A stretch of 11,291 nt of DNA from Candidatus Dormiibacterota bacterium. GTDB lineage: Bacteria > Chloroflexota > Dormibacteria > Aeolococcales > Aeolococcaceae. The stretch lies in assembly GCA_019234035.1 (NCBI GenBank), contig JAFALX010000196.1, forward strand, positions 1 to 11,291, given 5' to 3'. Positions within the stretch are counted from its first letter, which is position 1. Each line of letters begins with the position of its first letter. The notes below the pieces were generated by a model. The model searched no databases and was not told the DNA's origin. It saw nothing but the letters and a program-made list of their open reading frames with translations. Shown in pieces: positions 6,426 through 11,291 of this stretch. The translations under genes and the position numbers were made by a program.

Positions 6426-7547
6426 GTGCGCATCCTCGCCGTCAACGAGGGGTCGAGCAGCCTGAAGCTGTCGGTGATCGGCGACGGCGACGAGACGCTC
6501 GCGACGGAGAACATCGCGCTGGGGTCGGGCGCGGACAGCGATGCGCACGCCGACTCCGCGACCCGCCGGCTCATCCAGGCGCACGGGCCGATCGACGCGG
6601 CGGGGCATCGTATCGTGCACGGCGGCACGGAGTTCACCGGTCCGGTGCTTCTGACCGCGCCGGCGCTCGAGCGCATTCGCGCGCTGACCGACCTGGCACC
6701 GCTGCATCAGGCGAAGTCGCTGCACGGCGTGGAGCTCGTGTCACGTGTGCTGCCCGATGTGCCGGCGGTCGGATGCTTCGACACCGCGTTCCATGCGCAC
6801 ATGCCGCCGGCTGCATCCACGTATGCGCTCCCCCAGGCGTGGCGCACGCGCTGGCCGCTGCGGCGCTTCGGCTTTCACGGGCTGTCGCACGCGTGGTCGA
6901 GCGCGCGCGTTGCGGCGCTGCTGCAGCGCGACGTGCATGAGCTCCGCATCGTGACGTGCCACCTCGGCTCGGGTGCATCGCTGTGCGCGGTGCACGACGG
7001 TCAGTCCGTCGACACCACGATGGGATTCACACCGCTCGAGGGCCTCGTGATGGCGACGCGCTCGGGCAGCGTGGACCCGGGCCTCGTGCTCTGGCTGCAG
7101 CAGCACGCCGGTGTGGCGCCGTCGGAGGTGAGTGACACGCTCGAGAACCGCTCGGGCGTGCTCGGGCTCGCCGGAACCGCGGACATGCGCGCGGTCGTCG
7201 CATCCGCTGCGGCCGGTGACGAGCGCGCCGGGCTCGCTGTCGACGTCTACGTGCACCGGCTGCGCGCCGCCATCGCCGCGATGGCCGCGGGGATGAACGG
7301 GCTCGATGCCTTGGTGTTCACGGGTGGCGTGGGCGAGGGGTCGTCGGAGATCCGCGCTCGCGCGGCCGCGGGGCTCGGCTTTCTGGGCGTTCGGCTGGAC
7401 GCAGCGCGCAACACCGGCGCAACGGGCGACAGCGACATCGGCGCGTCGGACGCCGAGGTGCGCGTGTTCGTGATCACCGCGAGAGAGGACCTCGAGATGG
7501 CAGCGCAGGTACGAGATGTGCTCGCGCCGGTTGCGAGACCGAGCTAG
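6426..7547 (+). CDS. ackA: Acetate kinase (acetate/propionate kinase family)
   Basis: A cytoplasmic kinase interconverting acetate + ATP and acetyl phosphate + ADP, used for ATP generation or acetate uptake. Seen in 373 residues: the N-terminal phosphate-binding motif VNEGSSSLK (6-14), HRIVHGG (61-67), CFDTAFH (with the catalytic Asp), RRFGFHGLSH, HLGSGAS with the conserved His, MGFTPLEGLVMATRSGSVDP with the conserved Arg, FTGGVGEGSSEIR, and a C-terminal ITAREDLEMA replacing the usual TNEE-type end. It is somewhat shorter than the roughly 400 residues usual in the family. Oddity: the first motif normally reads NAGSSSLK, and here the Ala is Glu. No pta or phosphoketolase gene is adjacent. Its TAG stop overlaps the stop of the convergent Sco gene. 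A propionate or butyrate preference cannot be excluded. Confidence 0.93.
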   Translation: MRILAVNEGSSSLKLSVIGDGDETLATENIALGSGADSDAHADSATRRLIQAHGPIDAAGHRIVHGGTEFTGPVLLTAPALERIRALTDLAPLHQAKSLHGVELVSRVLPDVPAVGCFDTAFHAHMPPAASTYALPQAWRTRWPLRRFGFHGLSHAWSSARVAALLQRDVHELRIVTCHLGSGASLCAVHDGQSVDTTMGFTPLEGLVMATRSGSVDPGLVLWLQQHAGVAPSEVSDTLENRSGVLGLAGTADMRAVVASAAAGDERAGLAVDVYVHRLRAAIAAMAAGMNGLDALVFTGGVGEGSSEIRARAAAGLGFLGVRLDAARNTGATGDSDIGASDAEVRVFVITAREDLEMAAQVRDVLAPVARPS

Positions 7548-8161
7548 CTTGCGCTCCAGCCCTGCGTTGCCAGGCGGTTGAGGTCGCTGGCGACGCCTGC
7601 CGACGGCATCCCCTGGAAGAACGTGATGTGCGCCTGGTTGTCCGGCGTGTACGCGAGCATCTGCGCCGCATGGTCGACGTAGTACGGCGATCCGGGTGAC
7701 GCCGGCTCCGGCGATGCGAGCGTCACCTTCGCAGCCAGCTGCGCGAGATCGAGCTGCGCCTTGGTGCCGGTGAGCCCGATGAACGCGGGGTTGTACTGCT
7801 CGACATACGGCCCGAGCACCGCCGGCGTGTCGCGGTCCGGGTCGGTGGTGATGAAGATCACGAGGATCTTGTTGCGCACCGACTCCGGCACCTGCTTGAG
7901 CGCAACGGCGAGTAGCGTCAGGTTCTCCGGGCAGATGTCCGGGCAGTGCGTGTAGCCGAAGTAGACGACCGCGACCTTTCCCGCGGTCTGCTGCTGGAAG
8001 TCGTACGGCTGATTGTTCTGGTCGGTGAGCGTGAACTCGGGTTTCGCCAGTGGATGCACGATCTCACCGCCGGTCCAGTGATAGCCGCCGGAGCCGGCCG
8101 CGGCGGTGCCGCCGCACGCGGCGAGCATGATCGCCAGCACCGCGACACGAACGACCCTCAC
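7544..8161 (-). CDS. Sco1/SenC-type copper chaperone lipoprotein
   Basis: A 205-residue membrane-anchored thioredoxin-fold protein of the Sco1/SenC/PrrC family, which delivers copper to, or reduces, the CuA site of cytochrome c oxidase outside the membrane. The lipobox LAAC gives Cys16. The copper site is complete: Cys73 and Cys77 in GYTHCPDICPEN and His164 in YVDHAAQM. The fold markers FTLTDQNNQPYDF (43-55) and FITTDPDRDTP (103-113) fit too. The start is GTG at 8161, overlapping the stop of the upstream membrane-protein gene as GTGA; the longer frame reaching to 8671 is a shadow inside that gene. The tail meets acetate kinase in the palindrome AGCTAGCT, where both TAG stops overlap. No oxidase subunit gene is in the window. 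Confidence 0.93.
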   Translation of the reverse strand: MRVVRVAVLAIMLAACGGTAAAGSGGYHWTGGEIVHPLAKPEFTLTDQNNQPYDFQQQTAGKVAVVYFGYTHCPDICPENLTLLAVALKQVPESVRNKILVIFITTDPDRDTPAVLGPYVEQYNPAFIGLTGTKAQLDLAQLAAKVTLASPEPASPGSPYYVDHAAQMLAYTPDNQAHITFFQGMPSAGVASDLNRLATQGWSAS

Positions 8162-9216
8162 GCCAGCGCCACCGCCGTGTCCGCTGCCGCCTGCGTTCGC
8201 ACGGGCAGCGTGCCGAGGCCACTGATGTGCAGCGTGCGTCGGGCGATCTCGTACGATACGAGGCCGACGGCCGTCGCGACGCCCTGGCTTGCAAGCCGCT
8301 GCAGGATGGCGATCGCCGCGGCGACACCGGGGTTGATGCCGAGGCCGACGAGAAGGCCGATGATGCTGCCCTCGTAGGCGCCGATCCCACCGGGGATGAG
8401 GCTGAGCAATCCGGCGACGCTCGACACTGCGAAGACGAGCGCTGCGTTCACCCAGGTCAGCTGACCTGGCGCGACCGCCTGGGCGACGAGCCACAAGGTG
8501 CTGATGAACGCGGCGGCCTGCAGCGCGCTCAGCCACGACCATCCGAGCGTGCCCGGCTTGCGCATGAGAATCGTGAGGTCGTTGTGGATCTCGTCGACCT
8601 GGTGCAGGGTCCGCTTGAGCAGCGGTGTCTTGGACACGGCCAGACGCAGCCAGCGGTACAGCGGGCACCACGTGAGGCCGGCAATGATGCCGACGATGAA
8701 GATGACCACGACCGCGATGCCGCCCAGTGCGTGCGGGAGCGCGAGCAATCCCGGAATCGCGAACAGGATGAGCACGAACATGTACAGGAGCTCCTGCACC
8801 GTCTCGGCGGCGACCGCGGCGCCGAACTCCGCCTTCGCCGCCTCGGCGACGAGCACGGCGCGTGTCAGCTCGCCGAGCGGGAGCAACGAGGTCGCCTGTC
8901 CCGCGAGTGTGAGCAGCACGACGTCACGCATGCGCATGCGAATCCCGACATCGACGAGCAGGTAGTGCCAGCGGATCCCCTGCAGCACGTAGTACCCGAC
9001 CGACACTGCGACGATCGCCGGGAGCAGCGCAAGGTTGAACCGCCGGATGGCGACGGCGAAGCTCGCCGGATCGATTGCCAGCACCAGCGCGAGGATCGCG
9101 GCCACGCCGATGAGCAGCGGGATCAGCGACTTGAGCCAGTGCAGATCCTTGATGTGGCCGATCCGGAAGGTGCGCCGGTAGCGGCTGTGCTGCAGGTGTC
9201 CGGTGGCCGAGCTCAC
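8158..9216 (-). CDS. Flippase-like integral membrane protein (LPG_synthase_TM family)
   Basis: A 352-residue polytopic protein of the lysylphosphatidylglycerol-synthase transmembrane (UPF0104/AglD-like, flippase-like) family, whose members are linked to lipid or lipid-linked precursor movement. After a basic N-terminus (1-28), hydrophobic helices lie at about 30-50, 62-80, 98-116, 140-160, 165-185, 225-248, 255-275 and 284-305. Two family landmarks are visible: LLPLGELTRAVLVAE (111-125), the usual PxxxGELxRA site, and SLIPGGIGAYEGSIIGLL (272-289). There is no C-terminal aminoacyl-transfer domain, so it is not a full MprF. The start is GTG at 9216; GAGGAG lies 12 bases upstream, rather far, and an in-frame stop not far upstream limits alternatives. 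It is coupled to the Sco gene by GTGA. The substrate is unknown. Confidence 0.87.
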   Translation of the reverse strand: MSSATGHLQHSRYRRTFRIGHIKDLHWLKSLIPLLIGVAAILALVLAIDPASFAVAIRRFNLALLPAIVAVSVGYYVLQGIRWHYLLVDVGIRMRMRDVVLLTLAGQATSLLPLGELTRAVLVAEAAKAEFGAAVAAETVQELLYMFVLILFAIPGLLALPHALGGIAVVVIFIVGIIAGLTWCPLYRWLRLAVSKTPLLKRTLHQVDEIHNDLTILMRKPGTLGWSWLSALQAAAFISTLWLVAQAVAPGQLTWVNAALVFAVSSVAGLLSLIPGGIGAYEGSIIGLLVGLGINPGVAAAIAILQRLASQGVATAVGLVSYEIARRTLHISGLGTLPVRTQAAADTAVALA

Positions 9217-9338
9217 GATCGGGCGATGCTCCTCGGAGCGGCGTCACGGGGGGCCATCACCGCGAGTATGACGCCGCAACGCCCAGAATCAGCCCGCGAG
9301 AGAATGAGTTGCGTGGCACCGCTTGGCGGTCGTGCGCG

Positions 9339-9845
9339 ATGAGCGGCCGGGTTCGCGTGGCGGTCATCACGGTCAGCGACGGCTGCGCTGCCGGCACCCG
9401 CGCCGACAGTGGCGGCGACCTCGTCGCAGAGCGTCTGGCCGCACTGCCCGCGGAGATCGTGAGCCGCGCGGTGGTTCCGGACAGCGTGCCAGAGATCCAG
9501 CACGCGCTCACGAGCGCCATCTCGGCGGCCGACTGCGTCGTGCTCACCGGCGGCACGGGGCTCGGTCCGCGCGACGTGACACCGCAGGCGGTGGCGCCGC
9601 TGCTCGGGTACGACGTGCCGGGGATGGCGGAGGCGATGCGCAGCGAAGGGCTGCGTCACACACCGCACGCGATGCTCTCGCGACAGCTCGTCGGTGTTGC
9701 GCAGGGCTGTCTGGTCATCGCGCTGCCCGGCAGCCCGCGCGCCGTCGGCGAGTGCATCGACACCATCTGGGCGGCGCTGCCGCATGCGCTCGCGTTGCTT
9801 CGCGGCGAGACGGCGCATCGGCCGGCCGACGCCGGTCACGACTGA
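9339..9845 (+). CDS. mogA: MogA/MoaB-type molybdopterin adenylyltransferase
   Basis: A 168-residue cytoplasmic protein of the MogA/MoaB family, which adenylates molybdopterin with ATP before molybdate insertion by MoeA. The family fold is clear: VAVITVSDGCAAGTRAD (7-23), VVLTGGTGLGPRDVTPQAV (67-85) with the pterin-binding TGGTG loop and Asp79, then HTPHAMLSRQLVGV (107-120) and VIALPGSPRAVGE (126-138). ATG at 9339 is chosen because it fits the family N-terminus; TTG at 9309 would add ten residues of unlikely composition. No good ribosome site is seen for either. It is divergent from the flippase-like gene (122 bases apart) and overlaps the 3' end of convergent moaC by 10 bases. MogA and MoaB are hard to separate by eye. 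Confidence 0.9.
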   Translation: MSGRVRVAVITVSDGCAAGTRADSGGDLVAERLAALPAEIVSRAVVPDSVPEIQHALTSAISAADCVVLTGGTGLGPRDVTPQAVAPLLGYDVPGMAEAMRSEGLRHTPHAMLSRQLVGVAQGCLVIALPGSPRAVGECIDTIWAALPHALALLRGETAHRPADAGHD

Positions 9846-10342
9846 GAGCGCTGATCCTCAGACGGTCGTCGCAGGTTGCCGCTGCGGCCGCCCTCCTTGC
9901 TGAGCAGCCGCACGTCGGTGATCACGGCCCAGCGGTCGACCGACTTGACCATGTCGATCACGGTGAGCCCGGCAACGACGACCGCGGTGAGCGCCTCCAT
10001 CTCGACACCCGTTGTGGCCTCAACTCTCGTGGTCGCCTCGATGAGCACTGCCGGAGCCTCCTCATCGAGCGATACCTCGACGTCGATGTGCGCCAGCGGC
10101 AGCGGATGGCAGAGCGGGATGAGATCCGGGGTTCGCTTCGCGCCCATGATCCCGGCGAGTCGCGCGGTCTCGATGACGTTGCCCTTTGCCGTTGCGTTGC
10201 TCGCGATCAGGCGAACCGCCTCCGCGGTGCACAGGACGCGGCCGGCTGCGCGCGCCGTGCGTTGCGTCACCGCCTTCTCCGACACGTCGACCATCCGGGC
10301 ACGGCCTGACTCGTCGATGTGCGTCAGCCGATCAGTGCCCAT
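9836..10342 (-). CDS. moaC: Cyclic pyranopterin monophosphate synthase
   Basis: MoaC completes the first step of molybdenum cofactor synthesis, turning the MoaA product 3',8-cyclo-7,8-dihydro-GTP into cPMP. The 168-residue protein is full length and strongly conserved: ARMVDVSEKAVTQRTA (15-30), KGNVIETARLAGIMGAKRT (53-71), DLIPLCHPLPLAHIDV (73-88) and GVEMEALTAVVVAGLTVIDM (112-131). The residues matching the E. coli catalytic set are present: Lys53, His79, Asp130 and Lys133 (Lys51, His77, Asp128, Lys131 there). A polar tail of about 18 residues (SKEGGRSGN onward) extends past the usual end. ATG at 10342 overlaps the 3' end of the MoaD-MoaE gene by 11 bases, so the two are likely cotranscribed and coupled. 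MoaA is not in the window. Confidence 0.95.
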   Translation of the reverse strand: MGTDRLTHIDESGRARMVDVSEKAVTQRTARAAGRVLCTAEAVRLIASNATAKGNVIETARLAGIMGAKRTPDLIPLCHPLPLAHIDVEVSLDEEAPAVLIEATTRVEATTGVEMEALTAVVVAGLTVIDMVKSVDRWAVITDVRLLSKEGGRSGNLRRPSEDQRSQS

Positions 10343-11009
10343 GATGCCGCGCGTCCACCCAGTGCGCGCCGTCGTCGCGATGTTCGCGCTTCCAGATCGG
10401 CACGGACTCCTTGATCATGTCGATGGCGTCGCGACACGCGGCGAGTGCCTCGGCGCGATGCGGTCCGGACACGGCGATGACGACACTGGGGTCGCCCACC
10501 TCCAGCGTGCCGACACGATGCGTGATCGCAATGCGTGAGATGCCGTCACGTTCGATCAGCATCACCGCGATGCGGCGCATCTCCGCTTCGGCCATCTCGG
10601 GATACGCCTCGTACTCGATGCGGCTGACGGGATGGCCGTCGCTGTGATCGCGCACTCGCCCGATGAACACCGCGACAGCGCCATCCTCGTCGCCGCCGAC
10701 GTCGATTGCCGTCGTGATGTCGATGGGGGACGAGCTGATCGCCGCGCGCACGCCAGGTGTGGTTGCAACGCCGCTGCCACCCGCCACCGGCGGCAGGAAG
10801 GCGATGACGTCACCCGACGACACCGACTCGGTCCATTCGCAATACTCGAGATTGCGCGCGGCTCGCACGCCGTCGGGGACCGCACCGAGATGGTGCTCGG
10901 TCGCCAGCTCGGCCCAGACCTCTGCCACCGTCGTGCCGTGCCCACGGAGCTCCGGGACGCCGATGCGCTCGCGGAGTGGGCCGAACACGAGAACGGTCAC
11001 CTCGCTCAC
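10332..11009 (-). CDS. moaX: Fused molybdopterin synthase, MoaD-MoaE (MoaX-like)
   Basis: One 225-residue chain holding both subunits of molybdopterin synthase, which adds two sulfurs to cPMP. Residues 1-78 are a MoaD ubiquitin-like domain (VTVLVFGPLRERIG; end FLPPVAGG with Gly77-Gly78). Residues about 95-225 are MoaE: FIGRVRDHSDG with Arg120, IEYEAYPEMA, HRVGTLEVGD, and IDMIKESVPIWKRE with Lys200 and Lys207, matching E. coli Lys119 and Lys126, then HWV. The linker is about 79-94 (SGVATTPGVRAAISSS). MoaD normally needs a free C-terminal Gly-Gly for thiocarboxylation; the like-ordered M. tuberculosis MoaX is known to be cleaved after its diglycine, so cleavage at Gly78/Ser79 is expected here. 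GTG at 11009 has GAGGA 8 bases upstream and overlaps the HNH stop as GTGA. Confidence 0.93.
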   Translation of the reverse strand: MSEVTVLVFGPLRERIGVPELRGHGTTVAEVWAELATEHHLGAVPDGVRAARNLEYCEWTESVSSGDVIAFLPPVAGGSGVATTPGVRAAISSSPIDITTAIDVGGDEDGAVAVFIGRVRDHSDGHPVSRIEYEAYPEMAEAEMRRIAVMLIERDGISRIAITHRVGTLEVGDPSVVIAVSGPHRAEALAACRDAIDMIKESVPIWKREHRDDGAHWVDARHHGH

Positions 11010-11290
11010 GGAGGCGATCCTCGCACATCGTCGTCCGCGGCCATCGCTGAGGGGGCGCGGCCGAACGCCTCGGCATGCTCCGGTCTGGAGCTCGCCTCTC
11101 CGTAGTCGCTCAACGTGGTCCGCCGCGGGCGCGCGTCGGGTGCGCGGCCGGGCACGTAGCCGCCGAGCGGCGGCACCGTGATCACGCCCTCGTCGGTCCG
11201 CGCGATCTGCCAGCCCCCCTCATGTACCAGCCAATGATGACGGTAACAGAGCAATACCATCGTGCCGGTGTCCGTGCCACCCTTGTCCTT
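11006..11290 (-). CDS. HNH endonuclease family protein, C-terminal part only
   Basis: The 3' end of a minus-strand gene running off the right edge; the frame is open at 11290 and the visible Met at 11260 is internal. The first residues, KDKGGTDTGTMVLLCYRHHW followed by LVHEGGW, are the last part of an HNH nuclease fold as found in the large DUF222/13E12-like HNH proteins of actinobacteria. They carry the terminal Cys-x2-HH-x3-H metal/finger residues; the catalytic first His would lie just upstream. The remaining 65 or so residues are a low-conservation Arg/Ala/Pro-rich tail. Its stop overlaps the MoaD-MoaE start by 4 bases (GTGA). Many such proteins belong to mobile or repeat families of unclear function, and activity cannot be judged from this fragment. 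Confidence 0.82.
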   Translation of the reverse strand, partial: KDKGGTDTGTMVLLCYRHHWLVHEGGWQIARTDEGVITVPPLGGYVPGRAPDARPRRTTLSDYGEASSRPEHAEAFGRAPSAMAADDDVRGSPP

Positions 11291-11291
11291 G

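Noticed and set aside
9217..9338. Promoters in the divergent gap between the flippase-like gene and mogA
   Set aside because: A minus-strand CATACT is the best -10 candidate, but it lacks a convincing -35 and no TANNNT sits well before mogA; nothing firm enough to list.
8227..9342. 371-residue plus-strand open frame antisense to the flippase-like gene
   Set aside because: Arg/Asp/Glu/Gln-rich with no recognisable domain; mirror of a clear polytopic membrane protein.
9323..10309. 328-residue plus-strand frame across mogA and moaC
   Set aside because: It overlaps two well-recognised genes in other frames and has low-complexity Arg/Ala composition.

Overview
This is a very GC-rich bacterial stretch (G or C dominates third codon positions) with tightly packed genes. 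Several starts are GTG, many stop/start codons overlap, and at least one start codon sits directly behind a TANNNT -10 box, as in leaderless transcripts. Lipobox proteins, a MoaD-MoaE fusion, a CsoR regulator, an HNH protein of the kind common in actinobacteria and a DUF3048 lipoprotein suggest a high-GC soil-type lineage: Actinomycetota, or Chloroflexota/Dormibacterota-like bacteria. The lineage is an inference; no rRNA or other marker gene is present.

Left part (1-3833), metal handling. The window opens inside a NiCoT-family nickel/cobalt permease (+). It converges on a minus-strand pair reading a permease of the DUF318/ArsP type with a C-terminal YHS domain and a His/Met-rich tail, then csoR, joined by an ATGA overlap. 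At the head of the pair, in the divergent gap to a geranylgeranyl-reductase-family flavoprotein (+), lies a 17-bp near-perfect palindrome of the CsoR-operator kind. The regulator has the full Cu(I)-CsoR residue set, so the pair looks like an autoregulated copper-responsive operon whose effector is an unconventional permease rather than a CopA ATPase.

Middle part (3902-7547), envelope and acetate metabolism. A DUF3048 lipoprotein (+) converges on a secreted coiled-coil/CHAP cell-wall hydrolase (-), with a GC hairpin between them. Next come a small putative secreted protein (-) and a divergent acetate kinase (+) with a leaderless-type promoter.

Right part (7544-11290). A Sco-type copper chaperone lipoprotein sits behind a flippase-like (LPG-synthase TM) membrane protein, both minus, with a GTGA overlap. 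A molybdenum-cofactor cluster follows: mogA (+) converging with overlapping ends on moaC (-), which is preceded by a MoaD-MoaE fusion (-) and the 3' end of an HNH-nuclease gene (-), each overlapping the next. MoaC makes cPMP, the fusion would make molybdopterin, and MogA would adenylate it; MoaA, MoeA and MoeB are not in the window.

No tRNA, rRNA, CRISPR array, insertion sequence or origin was seen, and there is no gene-free stretch longer than about 150 bases.
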